DNA of 64,000 nt from assembly GCF_014636095.1 (NCBI RefSeq), contig NZ_BMDV01000002.1, forward strand, positions 631,734-695,733. Reading direction: 5' to 3'. Under the pieces are notes generated by a model. It was not told where the DNA came from. It saw only the letters and a program-made list of their open reading frames with translations, and searched no databases. The translations under genes were made by a program, and so were the position numbers. Shown piece by piece: positions 16,516 through 25,140 of the stretch. Source of the DNA: Acinetobacter modestus. GTDB lineage: Bacteria; Pseudomonadota; Gammaproteobacteria; Pseudomonadales; Moraxellaceae. Every line of letters starts with the position of its first letter. Within the stretch, counting starts at the first letter, position 1.

Positions 16516-19251
16516 ATGTCATCTAAAGCTAATTTTAAACAGTTAACGTTGGTTCATTCTATGCATTTAATATTTAAAATGCAGAGCTTTCCTAAACTTA
16601 TTTGTAGTACTTTTTTAATTACTTCTTGTATATCAGCTACTTATGCGCAAGAACAATTAACAGATACATCAAATACATCAAATAATAAAACCGTAGACCA
16701 ACAGTCTTTGAATCAAGTTAAATCTGATCAAAGTACTGAGGATACATCAACTGTTTTATCAAGCAGTACAAATCAGCCTCTTGCTAATCAAGCCGAACAA
16801 GACAGCTTGTTGGCATTGAAACAGCAAGAGCAGTCTAATAATCAGATTAATGAATTAAAACCGATTCAGCTTGATGATAATTTAGAAAATTTGCCAGTTA
16901 TCCCTGTTGATCAAACAATGGCGAATGAAATTTTTCGTGAGGCTGAGAGTGCAAAAAATGAGGCCCAAGCTTATCGAGAAAGTACGTCAAAAAACCCACC
17001 AACAGTTGTTAATGACATTTCACAGCCTGAACTGATAGAAATTACTAAGGCTCCAGTGGATATTAATCGGCTGATGCAAGACATTCAAACCGACAGTAAG
17101 ATTGTCGTTGAAGCAAATGAAACGGGTAGAACATTACCAGAGTTTCAAACACAAAGTGATCAGCCTAAAGAAAAAGTCGGGTTCTTTCGAAAAATATGGA
17201 ATCGTTTTCACCCAGATAACTTAATGGGTGCAGAGAAAATCCCACGTATTACTGCTGATGTAACTGGCGCACCTCCTGCGTTGGCTGCAAATATAAAAGC
17301 AAAACTATCAAGTTTTACTCAAGAATCTTTTGAAGACTTTAACGTCGCTTTACCTCAGTTAAGAGTGTTGACCAATCAGGCTGCACAAGCTGTAGGCTAT
17401 TATAATGCTACTTATAAGTTTGAACGGGTAAGTGATAATAAAGTCAAAGTCATTGTCACACCGAATGAACCCGTCCGTATTAAAGAGCAAAATATTGAAT
17501 TTTCTGGTGCGGGTGAAAACTTGCCTCAATTCCAAGTTTTACGCTTGATCCCTGAACAAGACAAAGGGGACATCTTTAATCATGGTAAATATGAAACGAC
17601 AAAAACAAGGATAGTGAATGCCGCATCGGATAACGGTTTTTTTGATAGTTATTGGCGTTTGCATGATGTCAAAATTAGCCAGCCAGAAAAAGTAGCTGAA
17701 ATTAATCTAAAATATGAGACGGGTGAGCGATATAAACTTAAACAAGTTGAGTATCGTATGAGCGATCCAACTAAGCCATTGCCTTTAACTCAAAAAGTTT
17801 TAGATAGTTTGGCACCTTGGAAAGAGGGTGATGACTATGCATTTTGGCGTGTAAATGCCTTAGCAAATAACTTAACCAATACACGTTACTTTAATTACAC
17901 ATTGGTAGATACGATTAAACCTGACCCAATTCAGCCTACTTTAGAATTAGCGCCAGATCTTCAAGCTTTAGTCGATCAACAGAAAATTCAACAATCTCAA
18001 TTGCTAAATAGTCAACAGAAAGCAGAGTTAGCAAGACAAAAAGTAACTTCTGCACAAGAAGTTACGCAAGATGTCGTTGATGAAACGCAATTTTCTGGAG
18101 GTCAAGCCCCTCAAGCCTATGCTTTAGCACGCTCTATGCCTTTATCACATGAACATGATGATGACGAAGAGGAACGTCAAAAATTAGAAGAGCAAACGAG
18201 AATTGAGAAAAAAATTCCAGTCGTAGTAACGCTTAATGCAGATCGTTTGAATAGTTTAGAAACTGGTATCGGTTATGGTACAGACACGGGTGCTCGTGTG
18301 CGTAGTCAATACAGACGAGCGATTGTGAATAAATATGGTCATGCATTTGATGCCAACATTGAGGTGTCACAAATTCGTCAATCTATAGATGGGCGATACA
18401 GCATCCCTTATAAACATCCACTCAACGATTACTTTAACCTTGTGGGTGGTTACGAGCGCGAAGAGCGCAACGACATTGGCCCAGATATTAATTTATTGGT
18501 TGAGTCTGCTGTTTTAGGTGGTGAACGTGTTATTAAAAATCCTTTGGGTGATTGGCAACATATCATTGGTTTACGTTACCGTTTAGATCGTCTAACTAAA
18601 AAAGGTGATATTGATATTAATGAATTACCTGACGCTTTTAAAGTATCAGGAATTGATTCGGAACAAGAATCCTTGTTATTTGGATATGAACTTTCAAAGA
18701 CCAATAGTAATTCTCGCTTGAATCCAACCAAAGGTTTTAAGCAAACTTACAAGCTTGAATTAGGGACAGAGTCATTATTATCAAATGCAAATATGGCAAT
18801 TTTGACAGGTGGATGGCGTTTTATTTATTCATTGGGTGAAAATGAAAATCACCAGTTTGTAGGTCGAGCTGACACAAGTTATATTTTCACAGATGATTTT
18901 AATAAAGTGCCTTATAACCTCCGTTTCTTTACTGGGGGAGACCAGTCCTTACGCGGTTTCGATTACAAAAGTCTTTCGCCAGAGGAGAACGGTTTTAAAA
19001 TCGGTGGACAAGCTTTAGGCGTAGGATCTTTAGAGTACAATTATCAGTTTAAAGATGGTTGGCGAGCAGCAATTTTCTCTGATTTTGGTAATGCATATGA
19101 CAAACAGTTTAGTAATCCAACCGAATACAGTATTGGTGTTGGTATCCGTTGGAGATCACCAATAGGACCAATACGGCTTGATGTGGCATCTGGTATTTCC
19201 AATGACAATAACCCGATCCGATTACATTTTTTCATCGGCTCACAGCTTTAA
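16516..19251 (+). CDS. tamA: Outer-membrane assembly protein TamA (Omp85 family)
   Basis: A large Omp85 outer-membrane protein that with TamB helps insert a subset of outer-membrane proteins and moves envelope lipids. The open frame begins with TTG at 16441; ATGs at 16516, 16561 and 16579 are all possible and the signal sequence (LICSTFLITSCISATYA) fits any. I chose 16516 because of a weak purine stretch before it. Next comes a low-complexity Gln/Asn/Ser-rich stretch of about 190 residues, then POTRA-like domains (from KIPRITADVTGAPPALAAN), a second Gln/Asp/Glu-rich insert, and the C-terminal barrel with the RFFTGGDQSLRGFDY signature. At over 900 residues it is much longer than E. coli TamA (577). 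Confidence 0.92.
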   Translation: MSSKANFKQLTLVHSMHLIFKMQSFPKLICSTFLITSCISATYAQEQLTDTSNTSNNKTVDQQSLNQVKSDQSTEDTSTVLSSSTNQPLANQAEQDSLLALKQQEQSNNQINELKPIQLDDNLENLPVIPVDQTMANEIFREAESAKNEAQAYRESTSKNPPTVVNDISQPELIEITKAPVDINRLMQDIQTDSKIVVEANETGRTLPEFQTQSDQPKEKVGFFRKIWNRFHPDNLMGAEKIPRITADVTGAPPALAANIKAKLSSFTQESFEDFNVALPQLRVLTNQAAQAVGYYNATYKFERVSDNKVKVIVTPNEPVRIKEQNIEFSGAGENLPQFQVLRLIPEQDKGDIFNHGKYETTKTRIVNAASDNGFFDSYWRLHDVKISQPEKVAEINLKYETGERYKLKQVEYRMSDPTKPLPLTQKVLDSLAPWKEGDDYAFWRVNALANNLTNTRYFNYTLVDTIKPDPIQPTLELAPDLQALVDQQKIQQSQLLNSQQKAELARQKVTSAQEVTQDVVDETQFSGGQAPQAYALARSMPLSHEHDDDEEERQKLEEQTRIEKKIPVVVTLNADRLNSLETGIGYGTDTGARVRSQYRRAIVNKYGHAFDANIEVSQIRQSIDGRYSIPYKHPLNDYFNLVGGYEREERNDIGPDINLLVESAVLGGERVIKNPLGDWQHIIGLRYRLDRLTKKGDIDINELPDAFKVSGIDSEQESLLFGYELSKTNSNSRLNPTKGFKQTYKLELGTESLLSNANMAILTGGWRFIYSLGENENHQFVGRADTSYIFTDDFNKVPYNLRFFTGGDQSLRGFDYKSLSPEENGFKIGGQALGVGSLEYNYQFKDGWRAAIFSDFGNAYDKQFSNPTEYSIGVGIRWRSPIGPIRLDVASGISNDNNPIRLHFFIGSQL

Positions 19252-19299
19252 TAATTTAAAAACATCCTTTAGAAAAGCTCAAACAATTTTAGGTTGATT

Positions 19300-22200
19300 A
19301 TGACGGAAGTAGAACCGCAACTAACGCCACCAGTTGGACCAAGATCAGAACGACGCATCATGAGAAGTGTTGCGTTAATTTTGTCGATCATACTTTTGTT
19401 ATTGGTTAGCTCTTTAATCGTTATGATTTCTACCGACAAAGGCAGTCGTTTTTTATTAGATCGGGTACTGCAAAGCCAAAAAATGATTCGTTATGAATAT
19501 GAGGGTGGAAATTTACTCAGAGGAATCATCCTTAAGAATGTTTTAGTACAATTAAAAGCTGTAGATGTTTCTTTGGATCGCGCTGATGTATCTCTTGGTT
19601 GGCGCGCAATCTTAAATAAAGAAATACATTTAAGTCATGCTGATGTGCGTAATCTGAAAGTGATCAACAAAAAACCGCCTTCAGGTAAACCATTTGCCTT
19701 TGATGCAATCAAACTTCCATTCGTATTACGTGTAGATGAAGCAACTCTTGATCATCTTGAGATTAAAACTCAAACATCGAAAGTTGGTTTTAATGATATT
19801 TACTTGAAAGATGCCCTATGGTCTGGAACCAAATTAGAGTTTAAGGACTCTAAAATGGATATGGGATATTTGGCAGTCCAACACGCTACAGGGAAAATGG
19901 ATTTTAGTGGTAAATATCCAATTAATGCGAAAGCAGATCTCATTATTCCATCGTTAAAAAGTTTAAATATTCATACTATTAAAGTTGTTGCAGCGGGATC
20001 TTTAGATACATTAAAAGCAGGTATCGCAACCCAGACCCCAGATTTATTAACGGGTTGGGCTGTTATACACCCAGTACGCGATCATGTACCGATGCAAGGC
20101 GAACTGCTTTTTAAAAACTATCATTTACCTTTGTTGCAAGAACAGAAATTATTTGCCAAAGATGGTGTTGCAAGATTTAGCGGTGATATTCAAAAATTGG
20201 TTCTAAATCTAGATACTGATTTGAAAGGTGAGCAAATACCCGAAGGTAAATACAATGCTTTAATGGAGACAGATCTAAAGAATCAATTGAATATTCAAGA
20301 CTTTAATGGTCAATTAATGGGTGGATCTATTGCGCTCAAAGGTTTAGTCAATTGGCATGAGCATGTTTCATGGGATATTAAAGGTCGTTTGGATCATTTA
20401 AATCCTAAAGATAAAACTGTTCCGCAAATCGCACAGGATTTTTTACCACCTAATTTAGATGCTAATTTAAGTTCATCCGGATCTTTGGAAAAAGGTTTAG
20501 CTTTAAGTGCACAGCTTGCTTTTGATAAATATGAAACTTGGGCTGTTAAACTCAATCAAGCTGCATCGAAAGATCACAAACCGCAGCCGATGCTATTAAA
20601 TGTTGCATGGAAAAATATAGATCGAGCAGTCCCTTATATTGGTTGGTTGAGTAGCGAAGACGGTCATACCGACATCGCCTTAAAACAAGGTCAACAAGAT
20701 ATCTATGTTTCTACAACTGTGAAACCTCATGAGAAAGCATTATTACCAACAGGTAAATATGATGCCCGTCTTGATATAAAATCAAATCTGCTGAATGTTG
20801 AAAACTTTCGTTATCAGGCTGCGAAAGGTAGTTTGTCTGGGCAAGCAAAAGTTAAATTACCTACTGAAAAGCAACAGTTAGCGTGGCAGGCTCAGCTTAA
20901 AGCCGAGAATTTCAATCCACAAACAGTCGTTGCTACAGCACCTGTTAATCTATTAAATGGCGATATTAAAGCAACTGGTTTTGCAAAACCGAATCAACAA
21001 ATCATTCAACTTGATCGTATTGATTTAAAAGGTCAAATTGTTCAGTCAGATCGTATAGAGACCGTTGCATTAAAAGGCAAAAGTACAGCCGCTTTAATGT
21101 TTAATGATCAGAAGTCTGGTGGAGGTTTTAAAAGTTTTGCAGTTGATTACAACGGTTCATTAAATGCATTAAATCAAGGCAATGGATTGTTGAAAATCAA
21201 CGTAGCAGGGACACCAGAATATATAAAAATTAATGAGTTAAAACATGATGGCGTGGCAGGTAAGATTTTTGCTACAGGTGCTGTGAACCTAAAAGATAAA
21301 CTTGGTTGGGATATCAATGCATCTTTAGTACGCTTCAAACCACAGTATTTTGTTTCAACTCTTAAAGGTGAACTCTCAGGGCATGTTAAAACACAAGGTG
21401 TTTGGTCTGAAAAGCTTAAGCGCATCGATATTCGGGATTTAAACGCGGCAGGTTTTCTTAATAATAAACCTGTTCGTGGTCGTGGCAATCTTACTTTATT
21501 GTTAGACTCCAATCAGAAAGGCTTTTTACCACAACAGTTTGAAGCCAATAACTTATTTTTTGCCTATGCTCAGAACCAGTTACAAGCCACAGGCAATGCA
21601 CAAAGTTTAAGAGTGAAACTGAATGCTCCAGCCCTGTATGAGCTTTATCCAGGTTTGCAAGGTCGTGCCTACGGCGTTTTAAACGTTCAATCACAACCAC
21701 GTTTAAAAGCAACGGCAAATATTGCCGTAGATAATTTTGCATTTAATGAATTGGCGAGTATTCGATCTTTACGTATTCAAGGTGAATTGCCAACTTCTGA
21801 AGCAACACCTACATTATTAGTTGCCAAAGTTGATCATTTACGTAGTGGTAATCGTGAAATAGAAAATGCAACGATTAACTTGGGTGGTACGCGCAAAGCA
21901 CATGTATTAAAAGTTGAAAGTAATAATCGCCAATCTAATTTTTATGTACAGCTTGCAGGTGGTTTCAATCAGAATAATGAATGGTTAGGACAATTACAAA
22001 AAGGTCACTTTAAATCACGCCGTATTGATTTAGTACAAAATCAAAGCGCAGCTATCATTTATTCTACAGCCCAATCTGAACTTTATATTGGACAGCATTG
22101 TTGGCAAAGTCTGCATAGTCAGGTTTGTTTAGATCAATCGGCACGTATTAGCCAAAATAAAGGAAATTTTTCAGTTGTTACCAAAAATCTAGATTTAAAT

Positions 22201-23805
22201 GATTTTGCGGTATTCATGCCAGAAGGTTTAGCAGTTACTGGTCAACTGAATGGTTATGCTCGAGCTTCGTGGGCTAAAGGTAGTCGCCCAAAACTGGATG
22301 CAAGTTTAGTCACTCGTAAAGGTGAAATAGGTCTTGCACCTGATGATCCTCAAGATATTGCTACCACAGTCACCTATGATGAATTGAGCTTAATTGCGAA
22401 AAGTGTCAATGATGGCTTGTTATTCCGTGTGGATATGAAAACACCAGACATTGGTACAGGTTACGCTAACGTGATCGTGAATCCATTTCAAAATGGAATG
22501 CCAATGCGTGGTGAAGTTGCTTTTGATGATGTACAACTCAAAGTATTCAAGCCATTTATTAAAGATGTACGTTCAATGGCGGGTACATTAGCACTTGCTG
22601 GAAAAATTAATGGCACACTGACTCAACCACAATTTACAGGTGAAATGCGCTTAAAAAATGGTGCAATTAGTATGATTTCACTGCCTGTAAATCTAAATAA
22701 TATCCAGCTTTATTCGTCTATTCGACAAGATTCAGCAAGTATTGATGGTGCGTTCAACAGTGGACAAGGGGTTGGGCGATTAAAAGGTAGCTTCGATTGG
22801 AAAGAAGATCCTCATCTCGCGCTTAGTTTGAAAGGCGATAATCTTTTAATTCGACAAGCGCCGATGATTACCGCAATCGTGCAACCAGATTTAAATTTGG
22901 ATGTTTACCCATTTAAACAACAATTGAGTTTAAGAGGAACGATTGATGTACCACGTGCTCGTATTTCTATGCCAGAGACTACTGCACCAGTTGTAAATAT
23001 TTCACCAGATGTACGAGTCGTACAGCAAGGACAAGATTTATTTGCAACATTGAAAGCAGCTAAACCATGGGATATTCGTGCGGATATGACACTGACATTG
23101 GGTAATCAAGTGATCTTCCAAGGTTTTGAAAGTAATATTCCATTGGTTGGTCGCTTGCACTTATCACAACGTGGTTTAGAAACTGCAATGCGAGCGAATG
23201 GTGCTATTGGTGTAAGTCAGAAAGTGAAGATTGAAGCTTATGGTCAAAGCTTAGATTTAAACAGAGCAATCGCACGTTTTAATGGTCCACTTGCGAATCC
23301 AACACTTGATATTGATGCGAATAAATCAGTCCAAGGTAGTATGGTTGGTTTACGTGTGACTGGGACAGCAACCGTTCCAAATGTTCAAATTTATAATGAT
23401 GCAGGTCTATCTGAACAAGAAGCATTGAATGCATTGGTCACAGGTCGTATCAATGAAGGAAGTAGCGGCCTAAGTAATACAGAAGGCTTTAAATCTGATG
23501 TAAACAATACTATTGCAGCCGCAGGCATTAGTATGGGCTTAGGAGGAACGCGGGCCTTAACGAATCAGATTGGTCGAACATTTGGTCTCAGTGGTTTAGC
23601 ACTTGATGCACAGGGTACAGGTGATGACACTCAAGTGAGTTTAACGGGCTATATCACGCCAGACCTGTTTATTCGTTATGGCATAGGCGTGTTTACACCT
23701 GTAAATAAATTGACCTTGCGTTATCAAATGAATCGCCGTTTATACTTAGAAGCAAGTCAATCGTTAGAGCGAGCCATTGACGTATTCTATAATTGGCGCT
23801 TTTAA
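19300..23805 (+). CDS. tamB: Translocation and assembly module protein TamB
   Basis: A 1501-residue inner-membrane-anchored protein that spans the periplasm and pairs with TamA. A membrane segment lies at about residues 23-43 after a basic N-terminus (SERRIMRSV). The long beta-rich repeat region with a hydrophobic groove follows. The C-terminal TamB/DUF490 domain (about 1150-1501) contains DINMAKPWDIRADMTLTL-like strands, ALNALVTGRINEGSS, and ends in FYNWRF with a terminal Phe. It starts 48 bases after tamA, in one operon. TTG at 19294 is also in frame, but ATG at 19300 has the better ribosome binding spacing. E. coli TamB has 1259 residues. Confidence 0.94.
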   Translation: MTEVEPQLTPPVGPRSERRIMRSVALILSIILLLLVSSLIVMISTDKGSRFLLDRVLQSQKMIRYEYEGGNLLRGIILKNVLVQLKAVDVSLDRADVSLGWRAILNKEIHLSHADVRNLKVINKKPPSGKPFAFDAIKLPFVLRVDEATLDHLEIKTQTSKVGFNDIYLKDALWSGTKLEFKDSKMDMGYLAVQHATGKMDFSGKYPINAKADLIIPSLKSLNIHTIKVVAAGSLDTLKAGIATQTPDLLTGWAVIHPVRDHVPMQGELLFKNYHLPLLQEQKLFAKDGVARFSGDIQKLVLNLDTDLKGEQIPEGKYNALMETDLKNQLNIQDFNGQLMGGSIALKGLVNWHEHVSWDIKGRLDHLNPKDKTVPQIAQDFLPPNLDANLSSSGSLEKGLALSAQLAFDKYETWAVKLNQAASKDHKPQPMLLNVAWKNIDRAVPYIGWLSSEDGHTDIALKQGQQDIYVSTTVKPHEKALLPTGKYDARLDIKSNLLNVENFRYQAAKGSLSGQAKVKLPTEKQQLAWQAQLKAENFNPQTVVATAPVNLLNGDIKATGFAKPNQQIIQLDRIDLKGQIVQSDRIETVALKGKSTAALMFNDQKSGGGFKSFAVDYNGSLNALNQGNGLLKINVAGTPEYIKINELKHDGVAGKIFATGAVNLKDKLGWDINASLVRFKPQYFVSTLKGELSGHVKTQGVWSEKLKRIDIRDLNAAGFLNNKPVRGRGNLTLLLDSNQKGFLPQQFEANNLFFAYAQNQLQATGNAQSLRVKLNAPALYELYPGLQGRAYGVLNVQSQPRLKATANIAVDNFAFNELASIRSLRIQGELPTSEATPTLLVAKVDHLRSGNREIENATINLGGTRKAHVLKVESNNRQSNFYVQLAGGFNQNNEWLGQLQKGHFKSRRIDLVQNQSAAIIYSTAQSELYIGQHCWQSLHSQVCLDQSARISQNKGNFSVVTKNLDLNDFAVFMPEGLAVTGQLNGYARASWAKGSRPKLDASLVTRKGEIGLAPDDPQDIATTVTYDELSLIAKSVNDGLLFRVDMKTPDIGTGYANVIVNPFQNGMPMRGEVAFDDVQLKVFKPFIKDVRSMAGTLALAGKINGTLTQPQFTGEMRLKNGAISMISLPVNLNNIQLYSSIRQDSASIDGAFNSGQGVGRLKGSFDWKEDPHLALSLKGDNLLIRQAPMITAIVQPDLNLDVYPFKQQLSLRGTIDVPRARISMPETTAPVVNISPDVRVVQQGQDLFATLKAAKPWDIRADMTLTLGNQVIFQGFESNIPLVGRLHLSQRGLETAMRANGAIGVSQKVKIEAYGQSLDLNRAIARFNGPLANPTLDIDANKSVQGSMVGLRVTGTATVPNVQIYNDAGLSEQEALNALVTGRINEGSSGLSNTEGFKSDVNNTIAAAGISMGLGGTRALTNQIGRTFGLSGLALDAQGTGDDTQVSLTGYITPDLFIRYGIGVFTPVNKLTLRYQMNRRLYLEASQSLERAIDVFYNWRF

Positions 23806-23816
23806 AGCTTTTTTAG

Positions 23817-23850
23817 AAAACCTGTTTTATGAAAATAATGCAGGTTTTTT
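23817..23850 (+). terminator. Terminator of the tamAB operon
   Basis: AAAACCTG and CAGGTTTT stem around an AT-rich loop, followed by a T-run. Confidence 0.75.
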
Positions 23851-23935
23851 ATGCTAGATATTTTTAAAAATATGTTAAAATAAAAATAAGCTATTGAAAA
23901 ATATATAGATTAATGACATTTTTTGGAGAGAGTGG

Positions 23936-24418
23936 ATGAAACCTGTCACTTTAAGTCAACTTTTGGCAACTATAGGCTTAATATTGCTCAGCTTTACATT
24001 CCAAGCAAATGCAAAAGAGTATTATAAATGGGTCGATTCGAAAGGAGTAACGACTTATTCTGCAACACCACCGCCCACTCAGAAGCAAGATCCTCAACTT
24101 GATCCAACTAAAAAAAATATAAATTCAACAGTGACAACTCCCAGTGTGATAAATGTTTCCGTGGCCAATAACAAAGAACAAAAAAATGTTCCAACGGTAA
24201 CAACACAAACAGCGAAATCAACAGGTACAACTACTGCAACATCAAATGCAACCATTACAGCCGCGAGTGAAGCATTGATCCCTGTGAAGAATTGCAATGG
24301 TGTAAGATGTTGGGATGCGAAAGGTAAACCTTATAATTTAGTTGCAGGCACAACGTATCTTTCTTCTACAGGTGGTAAATGTCAGAAAATGGGTAATAGC
24401 ATGCGATGCAGTAAATGA
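23936..24418 (+). CDS. Exported DUF4124 protein
   Basis: A 160-residue protein with a signal peptide of about 26 residues (ending FQANA). DUF4124 follows at once: KEYYKWVDSKGVTTYSATPPP. The middle (about 50-115) is a low-complexity Thr/Ser/Val/Asn-rich linker, probably disordered. The C-terminal part has CNGVRCWDAKGKPYNLV and TGGKCQKMGNSMRC, giving four cysteines that may form two disulfides. A ribosome binding site (GGAGAG) precedes the ATG. Role unknown; proteins of this type are usually periplasmic. It is separated from tamB by a terminator. Confidence 0.8.
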   Translation: MKPVTLSQLLATIGLILLSFTFQANAKEYYKWVDSKGVTTYSATPPPTQKQDPQLDPTKKNINSTVTTPSVINVSVANNKEQKNVPTVTTQTAKSTGTTTATSNATITAASEALIPVKNCNGVRCWDAKGKPYNLVAGTTYLSSTGGKCQKMGNSMRCSK

Positions 24419-24518
24419 TTTGTATTATTTTATTGCAGCTCATACCAATTTAAACGCTTCTTTTTTGCAAAATGAACAACTTTCAGTATGATGTGTGCAT
24501 CAAATTAATCGCAGTACG

Positions 24519-24881
24519 ATGATGAAAATTTTTTTTTTGATTGCAATAGGTTTGGTGTTAGTTGGTTGTGCAGATAAAAAACAATTAACTCCAGCAGAAC
24601 AGTGGCATGGTTATTGTGTCAGTGTGGGCAATGCGGCGCGTTCAATTACTTTGGACCGTCAAAATGGCATTGAACAAAAGCAAGCAAAAGAACATGCAGA
24701 TAAAATTGAAGATGAAACAACACGTAAATTTATCTTTGAAATTATTGAAACGGTATATGCAATGCCAATCGATCGACTGAAGGCGAACCCTGATGCAGAA
24801 CGTGAACAGTTGAAACAGAAATTTACTGAACAATGCTTGGCTACACCACATGACCAGCTACCAAAGTATAAATCATTTTAA
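24519..24881 (+). CDS. Small lipoprotein, function unknown
   Basis: A 120-residue lipoprotein beginning MMKIFFLIAIGLVLVGC, with the lipobox LVGC putting the lipidated Cys at 17. The open frame reaches back 8 codons to 24495, but the start at 24519 (or the adjacent ATG at 24522) gives a normal signal peptide. The mature part is charged and helical (QNGIEQKQAKEHADKIEDE), with two further cysteines (GYCVSVG and EQCLAT). No named domain. It has its own terminator and lies between the DUF4124 gene and acnB. Confidence 0.7.
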   Translation: MMKIFFLIAIGLVLVGCADKKQLTPAEQWHGYCVSVGNAARSITLDRQNGIEQKQAKEHADKIEDETTRKFIFEIIETVYAMPIDRLKANPDAEREQLKQKFTEQCLATPHDQLPKYKSF

Positions 24882-24893
24882 TAGGTTCATTAG

Positions 24894-24918
24894 AAAGACA
24901 ACATCAGTTGTCTTTTTT
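24894..24918 (+). terminator. Terminator of the small lipoprotein gene
   Basis: AAAGACAAC and GTTGTCTTT pair around ATCA, then T residues. Confidence 0.85.
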
Positions 24919-25074
24919 TATGCATGTAATTTGTTGTTTTATTAAGCTTTGATCTAAGACCAAAGCGGTATTCAAAAGAGACGAACATTTCGCTATAAAA
25001 TAATGGGCATCACGTAGAAATACGGTAGTTGCATTAACTTTTAACGCGAAGTCTAGTAAAATTTTGCTGTCCAT

Positions 25075-25121
25075 ATTACTTGTAAAGCTTGTAGCAAGCT
25101 GGAACTTACAAGTAATTTTTT
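25075..25121 (+). promoter_or_regulatory. Attenuator-like hairpin in the acnB leader
   Basis: ATTACTTGTAA (25075-25085) and TTACAAGTAAT (25106-25116) are perfectly complementary and followed by six T residues. A nested stem, AGCTTG/CAAGCT, fills the loop. The structure has terminator architecture but sits 20 bases before the acnB start codon, inside its leader. It might end transcription early unless an upstream alternative fold forms. The mechanism and effector are unknown. Confidence 0.65.
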
Positions 25122-25140
25122 AAAAAAGAGGAATAACACT

